A stretch of 64,000 bases of DNA from Canna indica (lineage: Eukaryota > Streptophyta > Magnoliopsida > Zingiberales > Cannaceae). The translations under genes were made by a program, and so were the position numbers. Positions 45,420 through 57,203 of this stretch are shown piece after piece (within the stretch, counting starts at the first letter, position 1; every line of letters starts with the position of its first letter). The notes under the pieces are model-generated. The model was not told the origin of the DNA. It did no database searches and was given only the letters and a program-made list of their open reading frames with translations. Location of the stretch: NCBI GenBank assembly GCA_034359265.1, contig CP136891.1, positions 13,530,501 through 13,594,500 on the forward strand. Direction: 5' to 3'.

Positions 45420-46568
45420 GGAAAAATCATACTTTTGGTCCCCATAATTTGCTCTAATTTTGATTTTAGTCCCCACACTTTATTTCCGTTTAGGATTTGA
45501 TCAATGCCGTCACATGAGGCATAAACGGAGATAACGTGGATAACAGGTGCTGACTGGGCATTGCTGACGTGGGGCATGCAGGGACCAACTTTGTAAACTA
45601 TGAGGACCAAAATCAAAATTTTGTAAACTATGATGACTAAAACTAAAATTCGAGTAAACTATGGGGACCAAAATTATTATTTTCCCTAAAAAAAATAAAA
45701 AATCATAGGATATTTATAATATATTTATAAATAATTATAATATTTAAAAATATTAAAATTGAGCACATTATAGTAATTTACGTTAATTTGGATGGATTTA
45801 AACCGACGTCGTCATTAGGAGAGTAGGTTTTCGAATTATGCAGTCATTACGAATTCACCATAAATCGGGGTAATTAACGAATAAAAATTGACGCCTAAAT
45901 TTTAGGATCAAAATGGAGGTGTGGAGGTGATCAGTGAAGAGATGAGCAGATCGGGAGAATAAGTTTTCGAATTCTACGGTCACTGCAGAATTCACCCTAA
46001 ATCAGGGTAATTAACAGATAAAAATCGACACCTAAATTTTAGGATCAAAATGGAGGTTAGGAGGTGATCAATGAAGAGATGAGCAGATTAGGAGAGCAAA
46101 TTTTCGAATTCTGCAGTCAATGTGGAATTCACCCTAAATTAGGGTGATTAACAGATAAAAACTGATGCCTAATGACAACATCAATTTAAATTCATCCAAA
46201 TTAACGTAAATTATTGTAGTTAGCTCAATTATAATATTTTTAAATATTATAATTATTTATAAATAAATTAAGAAGATATCCTGTGATTTTTTTATATTTT
46301 TTAGGAAAAATAATAATTTTGGTCTCCATAGTTTACTCGAATTTTGGTTTTAGTCCCTATAGTTTATAAAATTTTGGTTTTAATCATCATAGTTTACAAA
46401 GTTGATCTCTGTAGGCTCCACGTTAGCAATGTTCAGTCAGCACCTGTTATCCACGTCAGCTCCGTTTAGGCCTCATGTGACGATAGGGACCAAATCCTAA
46501 ACGAAAATAAAGTGTGATGACTAAAACCAAAATTAGAGAAAACTAGGGGATCAAAGTATGATTTTCCC
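45420..46568. mobile_element. Mutator-like element (MULE), 1149 bp, long inverted arms
   Basis: A perfect 9-bp target duplication TATGTTTAA flanks it (45411-45419 and 46569-46577). Ends are GGAAAAATCATAC and, reversed, GGGAAAATCATAC. The inverted arms run about 385 bases each (45420-45803 and 46183-46568), with conserved blocks such as CACATGAGGC, GTGGATAACAGGTGCTGACT and TTTACGTTAATTTGGATG. Between the arms lie three tandem copies of a unit of about 136 bases. No transposase. The left target duplication is only a few bases from the Helitron 5' end. Confidence 0.88.
45804..46182. repeat. Three tandem 136-bp units in the MULE core
   Basis: The block TTTTCGAATT recurs at about 45828, 45964 and 46101 (spacing 136 and 137). 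Each copy carries GAATTCACC, AGGGTAATTAAC, CCTAAATTTTAGGATCAAAA and GGAGGTGATCA words; the third is incomplete. The copies differ by scattered substitutions. Confidence 0.85.
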
Positions 46569-46832
46569 TATGTTTAAAATTAGTTAAAATTATTTATATA
46601 TTTTGTATTTGTTAAAAATATTATATCAATATATATTATGTAACTCATCCTATGTAATTAAACTGGATTTTGATGGGTAAAATTATAAAAAGTTACGAGG
46701 AACATGCAAGAAATAGCTATTTTATTTCTCAATCTATTCCATTCAACCAAATATTTCATTAGGGTTAAAAATTATTCTCAAGATAGAGATAAATTTTAAC
46801 CTAATAAGATGTAACTTTTTACTCCATAGGGG

Positions 46833-47144
46833 TAGAGGTGGCAATGGGTTGTGCCCGGGCCGACCCGTTGCTTGTCGGGCCGTGCCAAGCACGACCTGAA
46901 TTCCCAAAGGAGCAGGTCGGCCCAGCATGCAGCCTGCCACTTCGAGCTCGGGCCAGCCCAGCGCTAGGCTAGCACTAGTCTATAGGCTGGCGTTAGGTCG
47001 ACCTGCGCCAGTGCTGGCCTCCCGGCCGCGCGTGCCAGGCTCAGCACAATGCCATGCTGAGCACGACCCACTTGCCCAAGGGATTGGTGTGCTCGGGCCG
47101 GGTCCGTGCCGCCCATTGGCGGACCCGGCCCATTGACACCTCTA
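46833..47144. mobile_element. hAT-like MITE, 312 bp, GC-rich
   Basis: Terminal inverted repeats TAGAGGTGGCAATGGG and, reversed from the right, TAGAGGTGTCAATGGG. The interior is rich in GGCCGGGC/GGGCCGACCCG words, very unlike the AT-rich surroundings. Flanking octamers CATAGGGG and CACAAGGA match at only five of eight positions, so the target duplication is decayed or absent. Confidence 0.72.
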
Positions 47145-48303
47145 CACAAGGATTATTCCAGCAAGTGTGACTTTTTAAATCATCTTCTCAAACATTTACT
47201 CCATTTAAAATTTTCATGTGAGCAGCCTCAAATTAGTTATAGTCTAGCGTTTGAGGTTGTATATGTCATTATCTACTTGCTGAAGTGTCTGAACTCAGCA
47301 CTCCGCAGTTTGACAATTGGGTAAACCTCGAGCACAATAAAATAAATAGCTGAAGACAAAGAGTAACTACTTACTAAACTCACCAGCCTCAAAATTAATC
47401 CATTTTACTCCTTGAAATGGACTGTTCCATGAAGGAGAAGTCAAACTATTCATCATCTCAGATTATATTTATCAAAACATGTTGGTCACTGAATATGACA
47501 GATGAAAGGAAAACAAGTCCAGGTAAGGCTGAATCCGTGTGCATTGTTGAGCTGTTTTTAAATGTTGAAAATTAAATAATGCTGCTAAAAAACACAATTT
47601 GTAGTATGATAATTAATTAGGTTGTTCGGTAGAGTAGCAAACAGCCTCTCTACAAAGAGTGGGATTACTTTGTGCACTAGGTTACCCTTTCTTTCTTTTC
47701 TTTTTTGGTAGAGTAGCAAATTGAATTGCTATTCTTCATTGTGAGGGTTAAGACAAAATTGGAATCGTCAATCTGCCATGGTCTTTGAGTATTTATCCAT
47801 GCATGTTTAATTTTTAAGACTTGTTTGGTATATAGGAAGGAGAATCCTTTGACTGTGGAGGTGCATGTAAGTTAACTGACAGAAGTCCTGAACTATCTCT
47901 AGCTTGCAATGAATTAGAGCATATTCTTGAATTGTCAAACTTCGGAGTTGCCAAGTTGTTGTTTCAGTCAAACAAGTCTACATCTCTACAAGCATTCTTT
48001 TAAATTTGTTTAGTTAGGAAGTAGATATTGAATAAGTTGTTCACCTATCTACATTAGCATACAATTTTGCCTTCTTGCATATATCCTTGAATAAATTCCT
48101 TGTTTATATCACTCATACTTTCTGCCAGGATAACTGTCAAATTTTGGGCTTGAGTGTAGGAAATATTAAATTATTCCTTAGAACTAAAATGGCATCAACC
48201 CCCTCTTTTGCCACAATAAACAAGAAATTGCACGAGTTTTCTTCTTATGCTACTTATAAAGTTTGTTCATTCATGAGAATTACCATAGTCAAATCTGATA
48301 GTG
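47145..48303. other. Upstream region of the neprosin-domain gene
   Basis: AT-rich, no gene recognised. An open frame begins at 48075, but it crosses the true start in another frame. The promoter of the gene at 48304 should lie in this interval; I could not assign a TATA box with confidence. Confidence 0.45.
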
Positions 48304-50341
48304 ATGGATCTAATGGAAAAAGAGCTGTTTCCAGTGGTCCTTTGTTTGACATTTCTTCTACTGGTGTGTGGGAAAAGAAACACCTTTTCAATGGAGAAGG
48401 AATTACTAGTAGAGGATAAACTAAAGCTTCTGAATAGACCTTCAGTGAAGACCATCCAGGTTTGTTTTTGAGCAAAAAAAAAAAAAAAGGCAAGCTCTTT
48501 AGTTCTTAAGAGATGATAAACTATACAATTTCTTTGAATTTTCAGAGCGAAGACGGCGACATAATAGACTGTGTTGATATCTACAAACAGCCAGCTTTTG
48601 ATCATCCTCTACTTCGAAACCATATCATTGAGGTGAATTCTTTTGCTTGATTTCTTTTTCTCTTTGTTTTTTTGTCAAAACCATTGTTAGGGATGAGGAG
48701 CCATATGCCTTTTAAGGCTCCAAAGGCTACCCTTCCTCAATGTGTCAAAAACGTCCTCAATACATTACATACACTACACATTGATATCTTTCACATATTA
48801 TCTTGATAATGCTTCTCTGTAAACAAAGTACAGAATTTGAGAAATTACTGGCATTATAATCTAATAAGAAGGTAAAGGGTTTTTTGCTTTAACAGATGAG
48901 ACCTGGTGATGAAAATGAGACTTCTCAAGCTACAGCAAGCATGCCTTTTCAAGTGTGGCAAAACAGTGGTAGCTGTCCTGAGGGGACAATTCCCATACTA
49001 AGGGTCCAGAGACATCACCTGCTCAATGCTCCTTCACTTGAAGGCTATGGGAGGAAATCTTGGCATGGAATTACCAACCAAAAGGTCTACTCATTCACTG
49101 TTGGAGTACCAAACCAGCATGCAGTAAGTTTCTGTTCTTTATCCTTTTAATTGTTGCTACTTGCACAAAATTTTATAGTAAAAGCATCATTATATACTCT
49201 AGGTAATAAGATTATTATCATTGATACCTACAAGATATCTTTAGCATTAATATCTCATTAATTATGCCAATTCAGCATTGTGTGCTTGTTGGGGGAGACT
49301 TTCAGTATAATGGACTAAAAGCAAATCTGAACATTTGGAACCCACTAGTGGAATATGATGATGAATTCACTACCAGTCAAATTTGGCTTAAAAATGGAAA
49401 TGACAGTAGTTTTGATTCCATTGAAGCTGGATGGACTGTAAGCACTACTTCCATTTTATATTACTCAATTATTAACAATGATATTTTTCAGTATAAGTAA
49501 TCTCTCCACTTTCTTCTCTTACAGGTAAACCCTAGTCTTTATGGGGACAGGAGAACAAGGTTCTTTGTGTACTGGACTGTAAGATTTCGAGTTCTCTTCC
49601 AGATTTGATGATACCAACAGCATAAAAAATGTTAATTTTCTTACATCTGTTGATCAGGCTGACTCTGGAAGGACAACAGGTTGCTTCAATCTTCTCTGTT
49701 CAGGTTTTGTGCAGACAACACCACTTTTAGCCCTTGGTTCTTCTTTCATAAACACATCTATGTATTACAGTGCCCAATTCCAGATGTCTCTCACAATAGA
49801 GAAGGTAAACATGATACTAAAAGAGGTGGTGGTGTAGTGCTCATTACTGCTATAAAATAACAAAAGCATGATCCAAAAATTCTTATTTTAAAACAAATAC
49901 CTGAAGTTAAATGAATCCATCAAGGTTTTCATGCTGAAAGTTGTGGAGTCACAGGATGCTTACGACCAAAACTGGTGGCTGACTTATGGAGACAATCTTA
50001 AAGTAGGCTATTGGCCACACTCCCTCTTCAACATGCTGGAAGAAGTGGCAAGCCAGGCATGGTTCGGCGGCGATGTCTACAGTCCAAGGTTGAGGATTAA
50101 GCCCCACACAGAGACTGACATGGGCTCAGGCATGTTCTCTTCTTTCCACTGGTCGGTAGCGAGCTGGATCAGCAATCCTAGTCTTAAGGATTACAATACT
50201 AATGAGTATCTCTACCCAAATCCGAACGCAGTCTTTTGCTCTCAAAAAGACTGCTACAGCGGTGAGCATTATGCAAACAACTACAACGAGGAGCCTCTAT
50301 TCTATTTCGGTGGCCCTGGAAGAAACCTCTTCTGTGAATGA
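48304..50341 (+). CDS. Neprosin-domain protein (secreted glutamic-peptidase family)
   Basis: Plant neprosin/DUF239 protein, predicted secreted. Seven exons, all phase 0: 48304-48459, 48546-48632, 48896-49123, 49276-49437, 49525-49578, 49658-49804 and 49955-50341; 406 residues. The start at 48304 follows an in-frame TGA and gives a signal peptide ([20 protein letters not shown]). Next comes the activation-peptide region ([30 protein letters not shown]) and then the neprosin domain ([64 protein letters not shown]) to the end. Family knowledge: the pitcher-plant enzyme cleaves after proline using Glu188 and Glu297. Here Glu207 in IEAGW matches the first. The second position appears to be Asp318 in WFGGDV, so activity is uncertain. 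Substrate and tissue unknown. Confidence 0.92.
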
Positions 50342-51427
50342 TTCTGATGCTTGTGGTGGTAATGAGATGAAGGGGAGTTGTCTTTGAGCTTCCTTCATCC
50401 ATGAAAACTTGCTTGTTGAACTCGGTCTAAATTAATTCTGATACTTTGCGAAGCTGATTCAGCGAAATGAAGCCCCCCAAACTTATTCTATAAGATTTCA
50501 ATAAATTATGAATCATAATTCAGCCAATTAATCATTGGAAATGATATTGAATGAAGGCATACTACTATTGCATACAAACCCAAATGATATATATTAACCT
50601 TGTTTTATATGACAACATTGCACAACGCAAAGATAGCCTTGAACATCCCAGTGGTATGAAGGAAACTATCAACTAATCATAATTATAGAAGGCATTATAT
50701 CTACACCACATTCGTTTTCCTTTTCTCTCTTCTTCTTTATCTTATTCGCGCCTCTGCATATGTCAGGCATCACAATTTTCTTGACCAAACAAGCTCCAAA
50801 GGAACCCCAGGATTAAGAATCTTAATTTGCTGTGCCTCCTTTTTGCTGTTTCATTCTTGTGATTCTACTTCAAGATCCTCAACCTGGAAGATCATAGAAA
50901 TAATGTCATAAATAGATTTCCCCATAATCAAAAATATATTTCTTGAATCTTGAGAAGAAGAAATGTCATTTGCATTCTTGATTATTTTCAAGGATGTCAT
51001 GTGGATCAAAGAACGCCAATATCTAATAGAACCATCAGCAAAAGGAGTTGAAGGAGATAATTCAATTCCAAGCCGAAGCTGGGTTTTCAATTGGATCAGA
51101 AAGGAATTGGTCATATCAGCAAAAATACTTATCTCAAAACATAGATTGATCAAAATACAATTTTGATATGAAAATCATCAGATTCACTTTATTTTTCATA
51201 CAGATGCAAGAAATGAAGAGCAAATAAACTAGAACACATGATTTAAGTCAAATGTAGACTTTTGATTTCACACAGAGAAATGAATCGAAGTCATGCAAGA
51301 AATCAACAAATACTTCTTTTTAAACCACAAAGATTTGTGATGATATCTAGATGAATAGATCTAAACATCTGAAATTACAATGACAAAGTCAAAGTGAGGA
51401 AGATGCATGAGATAATACCTAAAGGAA
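50342..51427. other. Convergent intergenic region, neprosin to DUF3511
   Basis: Contains the 3' untranslated regions of two convergent genes. An open frame of 100 codons at 50851-51153 (minus) has no recognised domain. Nothing else seen. Confidence 0.45.
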
Positions 51428-51805
51428 TCACCACCATACAATTCTGTCCTTGAGCCACCTGAAGCTTTTCCTCAAGCTCCCCTTCATCTTTCCCTCCACA
51501 GCATAAGCCTTATATCCGGCTACCCTCTTCCTCCTCTGCAGCTCAGGGTCACTGAGGCCCCAGCCACTCCTGGAGGAAGATGAACCAGAGGTGCTCTTCC
51601 CCTTCTTGAGCTTGATCTCTCTAGGGACCTGTGAGGAGGCATAGGATGCACTGTAACACCTAAGATCATGAGGCCCAGGCATGGAAAGCTGAGGCCTGCT
51701 CCCATAGACCTCCATCTCCATCCTCCCATCACCATAAGACCTTGACCTCAAGTCCTCCATGAATGTGCTGGTGGATACTGGGGTTGGGAGAGAAGCTGCC
51801 TCCAA
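51428..51805 (-). CDS. DUF3511 domain protein
   Basis: Single-exon protein of 125 residues. The C-terminal third carries the DUF3511 signature (RKRVAGYKAYAVEGKMKG followed by SLRKSFRWLKDR), a small basic domain found only in plants and of unknown function. The N-terminal part is Ser/Thr/Gly-rich and poorly conserved, ending in a Lys/Ser-rich linker (KLKKGKSTSGSSSSRSGWG). Length is typical for the family. No signal peptide or membrane segment. The ATG at 51805 is the first in frame; a second Met at residue 16 is possible. Confidence 0.88.
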   Translation of the reverse strand: MEAASLPTPVSTSTFMEDLRSRSYGDGRMEMEVYGSRPQLSMPGPHDLRCYSASYASSQVPREIKLKKGKSTSGSSSSRSGWGLSDPELQRRKRVAGYKAYAVEGKMKGSLRKSFRWLKDRIVWW

Positions 51806-52821
51806 AGTTTCTGAATTGAGGGATGTTCAAGCTCAGCTTTTTCTTCTCCTCCTTTTTAGCTTTTAGTCTTCTTTTTACTTTACCCTCTTTTGCTTGTGTG
51901 TTTTGAAGTCAAGGAAGGCGAGTCTGAATGGAGATGCTGGTTTCTTGTGGGGCCAAATTGGAGGAGGTGGGGATAGCCCGTGCAGGCAAACAGCTGTTGT
52001 GTGGGATTATCTTGAGCATGTTGCTCATGATTTTCGGCATGACATCCAATGTGCTCAGTTTGGTGTTTGATTGCATTCAGTGTCCGGTTCTGATGAGCTG
52101 CAAAGAATGGATTGCTTGATAGAGCTTCAGTTGACCAGGAATCTAAGCCTAATATTCCCTTTCTTAGGGAAATCTAATCAGATATTCTTGTTATGGGTTT
52201 GTTCCATTCATGATTTGATCAAATTTGTTTATTGGTTGATAGATTGTTAAATAGATGCTTCTATTTGATATTCTACACCCACCGGCCACCGGCCTCATGT
52301 GCTATCTTTTGAATTCAAATTAAGTTTAAGAAAAAAAGGACAGGTTTTGTAGGATTTGTTGGAGTTGAAATTATTGGAATTTTCTATTTTATTGAGATTT
52401 TGTTGATTGCTGAGATTCTTTTGAGGCTGTTTGGTTGCCTACAAATAGGCTCTAACATTTGATCAATTAAGTTATTTGGCTAGCTGCAATTAAGTAATTG
52501 TAGCATTAGACTTTTACATATTACAAATTGGGTTGCAGTCCAAGAAGCCCGCAAGTCCAATTTACCATCCGTAAATGATAGAGTTTTTTCCCCCTCACTC
52601 ATAACATTCTCTTTTTGTTCGTGACTCTCGCGACAGCCTCCTCTCGCTGGAGACAACCTTCTCCTACTCGCGAGAACCTCTGCCTTCCTCTTGCTCGCGA
52701 CAATCTCTCTCTTAATTCCTCTCGCTCGTGACAACCTCCCTCTTGCTCACAACAATTTCCCTCTCACATGTGATAACCTCTCTCTTACCCGCAATATTGC
52801 CCCTCTTCTCTATTTGTGGTC
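51806..52821. other. Upstream region of DUF3511 gene, with tandem repeat
   Basis: Promoter side of the DUF3511 gene, then AT-rich sequence with GGCTGTTTGGTTGCC at about 52426-52440, resembling a Tourist-type end. At about 52615-52800 there is a degenerate tandem array of CTCTYGCTCGYGACAACCTC-type units. No gene recognised. Confidence 0.5.
52615..52800. repeat. Degenerate minisatellite, CTCGCGACAACCTC units
   Basis: Roughly seven imperfect units of about 25-30 bases, each built on CTCTxGCTCGxGACAACCTC. The open frame on the minus strand here is produced by the repeat itself. Confidence 0.7.
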
Positions 52822-54920
52822 TGTCACGCCCCGGTTCGGGTCCACCCCCATTACCCTGAGGCGGCCCCGTTTCGACGCGCGACAGTGGGCGATCCGAACA
52901 CCGGGCAGAGGAAGGAAAATCAACGATACACGACAGAAATCATAATAAAATATATTATGAACTAGATAATTACATAAAAAAGCCAGATAATTTATATATA
53001 TACGACAAAAGCCAATTCAGTTAAGTACAATATTAAACAAGGTATTTTATATTTACGAAACTCCAAAATCATCAGTATCGAAAGACAACAAAGTAGGATA
53101 AGATACAAAAATTATCGCCATATCAGAGCTCCAGATACCTGCTATCTACCGACTATCTACGCCTCGGTCTATAGATCGACAGCTCTCCCCTGCAAGTCTG
53201 AAGCAATGACAATAGGAGTCAGCGGAAATGCTGAGTAGGAGTACCACAATATGGTCAACAACATGAATAAGATGTCAACTCAATAATAAACAACAATATG
53301 GCCTAAGATGTAGTCAAAGGCGATATATGTACAACAAATGCTCCACACCTACTCCTAATCAACGTCGACCAAATCATCGAGCGTACGGACCGTTGGGTAA
53401 AAACCCCACACTCTACCACCTGTAGAGTGGCATCAACCGTCCGCTCCAATGGTGACGCGACTACCCCCATCCAGCAGGTAGCCCGACGGACGACGTATCT
53501 GACATCCGCACACCCGAAGGTGCCCAAAGTGACTAGTCAATATCCATACCCTCACCCATGTCTGGAGGGTAGGCACACCGAAATGGTCCTGGACCGAAGT
53601 CCTCTCCAAGGCCGTAGCCTCCAGGTCGACAACTCAACTCCAATAGTGCAACAAGATATATCACCATGATCAATGAATAATGAATAACATCACCTCAACT
53701 CCAACAATGCAACAAGGTGTATCACCATGATCAATGGATAATAAATGACATGATCACCAATATCAACAATATAACAACTCCAATAATGATGACATGATCA
53801 AGAGAGTAACACCATAAATAACAATATAGTATCATGCATGACATATCATGATCAATGTCAACATCAATAAATATATATCACTATGATCAATAATAACACA
53901 TGCAATTATCTACATGGCATGTCCAACAATAATATGCAACATGAGTTCAACGAAATTGGAAGCAATATCAAACAGATCGAGGCAAAAAGATAAATCCGTC
54001 ATTTCACCCAACAGTAATTCATCGGCTACAACGATGATCGAACTCAAGTTCACACTAACCAATTACCTTTAAACCCCCCCTTTAAAGTAATATAATATTT
54101 TATATTATTTAATTATTTATCAAATTAAATTAATAAATATTAACCACCAAATAATACTAAAATATAGAAAATTCCTACTAAACAGCCTCCGATCATAAAT
54201 CCAATACCACCATCACATTCAGCACGCGAAAACATGCAACTTTGGTATTCATCTCGACTCGATCCGACAACTCTACGATCAACTATAAAAATACCCTCAT
54301 AAATTCACAAATTAATTTTATTTCACGCAATACAGCTGTCTTCACCTGATACTATTCATATCCTTCTACCCGACACCCTCACCCGCCTCTGCCCTACCCG
54401 ACCCACGCCCCCCCCCCTCCTTGCCGCCGGCAATCACTCGCCGCCTTCCCCCGAGGCCTCCGGCGCCGGTGGGCCGTCGGCAGCGGCTGCTGCCACGCTG
54501 CGGGCAGCAGTCTGCTGCCGCTGCTAGCGGCCGCCAAGGCCGTGCGGTCTGGCGTCGCGGGCAACGACTGGGCTGCCGCGAACGCCGTTGCTCGCTAGCC
54601 GACTCTGTCGGCCTCCCTCTCCCTTCGATTCCTATCGCCGCCGCCGATGAACAAGCAAGGGTAATTGACGGAACGAAAGGAGAAAGGTAAAACTCCTACC
54701 TCAAATTCCGGCTCCGGCAACGACACCAACGATGATCCGACCTTCGATTCCTCACCCTTCGGCGCCGATCTCACCGCCTCTTCTCCCCCCTTTTCTCACG
54801 CGATTGAGCCAAACCGCCGGAGAACGGGCTATAAGGCGGTGGGGAGGTTATTTTTCAAATAACCCCCTACACCCTTTAAATTTACAATTAAGCCCCCCCT
54901 TTTTTTAACAGAATATAACA
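52822..54920. mobile_element. Probable solo LTR of a Ty3/Gypsy element, 2.1 kb
   Basis: Begins TGTCACGCCCCGGTTCGGG, a typical head of long Ty3 (Tekay/Del-like) LTRs, and appears to end at ATATAACA. Flanking 5-mers TGGTC and TCGTC differ at one base. The interior has an AT-rich body with repeated ATGATCAATGAATAA / CAACTCCAA words, followed by a GC-rich zone (54360-54840) in which open frames are only compositional. No internal retroelement sequence lies on either side. The right border is the less certain one. Confidence 0.55.
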
Positions 54921-56737
54921 TCGTCAATCAAACACCTGCAAAAAATTGCAAGTCTACTTGCGGGCAACCAAACAATAGGTTGCAACTCCTATTCGAATGC
55001 ATTTGCTTTTAGCGTTTGCATTTGCAGGAAGCCAAATGCTCCCTCTAGGCAATAAGTAAATTTATATTTCGTTAATTGATCCATTAATTTGATAGGCGTC
55101 AACTACTAACTCATAACGTCCTTGTCAAATTTAAAGCATATCTTGTGATCAAATCTTAATAGGTAGCTTGTGTAGAGATGACTACAAATTAGGTACCATC
55201 ATTTTTTTCTTTTATCAAAACTCAAACACGCTTGCATACCTTGTTACCCAAATTCGATATGACCCCAACTCAGATATATATTTCTACTCGAACCAAAAAA
55301 TTTGTTAAGTAGGTACTTGTATAAAAATACTATACTTAATATCGTGAAGAGGGTCTCAATATAATTTTTCCCTATACAAGCCTAACTCATGTATTTATTT
55401 TCACTCGTACCTGATTGAGGGCTACTTGAACTCTATTTAAATGAAGCAAGTAGTTGTGATTTTGTTGCTATTCCTAACGATGAGTGTCGAATCCACCAAA
55501 AATAAATATCTACTTCTTGAGATTTTGTAGTCGTGGCAAGTAGGGTCGAATCCACAGAGATTGGTTAGCTTCAAATTCTTTCAAAACCAGAAATTAAAAG
55601 AAAGACAAAAAAAGAGGATTTGATTAGATGCAAGAAAACATAAATAGTGATTAAAATTGAGGAGAAATCAATAAGAGAAAGGTCTAGCTAAAGGTACGTT
55701 CTCGATTCCGGTTCGTAGGATTGATCATAGACACAAAGGATGAGTTTTTTTTATTTCTAGCAAATCGATTTGGTCGTAGACAAGCACTAAGTACTGTGAT
55801 CTTCTTTAAATCTATGGTTAACCCAAACAAGCGTTGCGATTAAACCCTTATTGATTAGTATTCCTAGAGACACTCTATGAAACTATTAATAGCTAAAGTT
55901 TTTGAGATCACCGATTTTAATAGACTATATGAATTGAACAACAATCTCACATGTCAAATTAATTCAAGAATTTCATTAGTACGGATTGAACAGCAATCTC
56001 AACTAATTTGCCTCTAAATCCGGTATGGAACAACTATACCGAAAGACTAACTATCGTCATAATAACTTGGTAACATACCAACAATTAAAGAGGAACAATA
56101 GATAAATTTCTACAGGAAATAAATGAATACTAGAAAGCAAAAGAGGTTTAGCATAGAGGGATCTCACAATCCGTAGAATCGAAACGTCGAATCGTCCTTT
56201 AGCTTGAAAGAAGTAAATTAGCCACACATCGCAAACAAAAACATCTTCATTCTCCAAAAATCACTGCTGAATTCAAACTTAATTCTAAACTGAAAAATAA
56301 AAGAGCAAAACTAAGAATAAAAACTAAAGCTAAAAACTAGGGATCCTTTTTCATTACAACTTTTCTCCTCTTATAGGAGAATTCACAAACCTAACTAAAA
56401 TAGAAAGAAGAATCAAATCAACCCTACAAGGTAATAAACTAACAACCAAATATCTTGATTTAATATTTTAGACACAAAAGAAGAGTCCAAATTCGTATAG
56501 GAAGCTGGAAATAAATTTCCATCTCTGAAATTGGTCATTTCTGATTTCGCCACATGTATCTTCACTAAGGTGTGGGTACGTCTAAGGCATGACGACTAGG
56601 TCCAGCTTTCTTTCCAATTTTCAGCTTCCAAAAACATGCAAGGAGGTTTTTTTTTAAATTTTTTTTCCATACTTTGTTGCCTAAATATTAAACATAACAA
56701 TAACCATATATTAAGAAGTATTTAATTCGAATTTAGC
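54921..56737. other. Intergenic, with possible LTR remnant
   Basis: The first 120 bases are GCAAATGC-rich and end in GGAAGCCAAATGCTCCCTC, which may be the other end of a Tourist-like MITE broken by the solo LTR. From about 55480 the wording TCGAATCCACAGAGATTGG resembles LTRs of Tat/Ogre-like Ty3 elements; the extent is unclear. No host gene recognised. Confidence 0.4.
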
Positions 56738-57203
56738 ATGAAAATAAGTAACTTAAGATGGAAAATATACATATCATCACCTAAGCTCATGAGACCAAAT
56801 CTAGTGACAACTACTAGTCTCGCCTTATCCTTGATTAATTATTTATCAACTTCTTCGGTTGGATATGGACAAACTCTCCCCCCCTCCCAAAGCTTCTATA
56901 TTCAATTGCATATGGACGCATAAACGGCTCCCGATGCAGACCTTATTAGCGAACTGGGGTATAATTCACATCACTTCTTGTCGGCTCTGCGATGACAAAG
57001 CGGAAACACATGACCATATCTTTCACAGTTGCCACTACTCGCAAACGATGTGGTGTCTCTACCTCGAGCATCTAGCTCGAGGTCCCTCTCTTCCTGAACC
57101 AGTGTTTCTTCAATGAGCTTAGGGGGAGGGGGGGAGGCATGTCTCTACTTTAAATCTCTGGAAGGTGTGAATTCTACTAGTTTGGAGCCAGTTTATTTGG
57201 TAT
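56738..57203 (+). pseudogene. LINE reverse-transcriptase 3' fragment (zf-RVT domain)
   Basis: The frame at 56859-57116 has the Cys/His pattern and wording of the zinc-binding domain that follows reverse transcriptase in plant LINEs: KRLPMQTLLANWGI, SCRLCDDKAETHDHIFHSC and SQTMW. Upstream pieces in other frames belong to the same element. The sequence continues in truncated form and is split by the TRIM at 57204, resuming at 57535. Confidence 0.78.

Noticed and set aside
48075..48419. 114-codon frame overlapping the neprosin gene start
   Set aside because: It reads exon 1 in the wrong frame; the correct frame gives a signal peptide and joins exon 2.
50851..51153. 100-codon frame between the neprosin and DUF3511 genes
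   Set aside because: No family recognised, and it lies in the presumed 3' region of convergent genes; could be a fragment, but evidence is too thin.
54421..54862. Pro/Arg/Ala-rich open frames in the GC-rich zone
   Set aside because: Compositional frames inside a probable LTR; no domain and no transcript signal.
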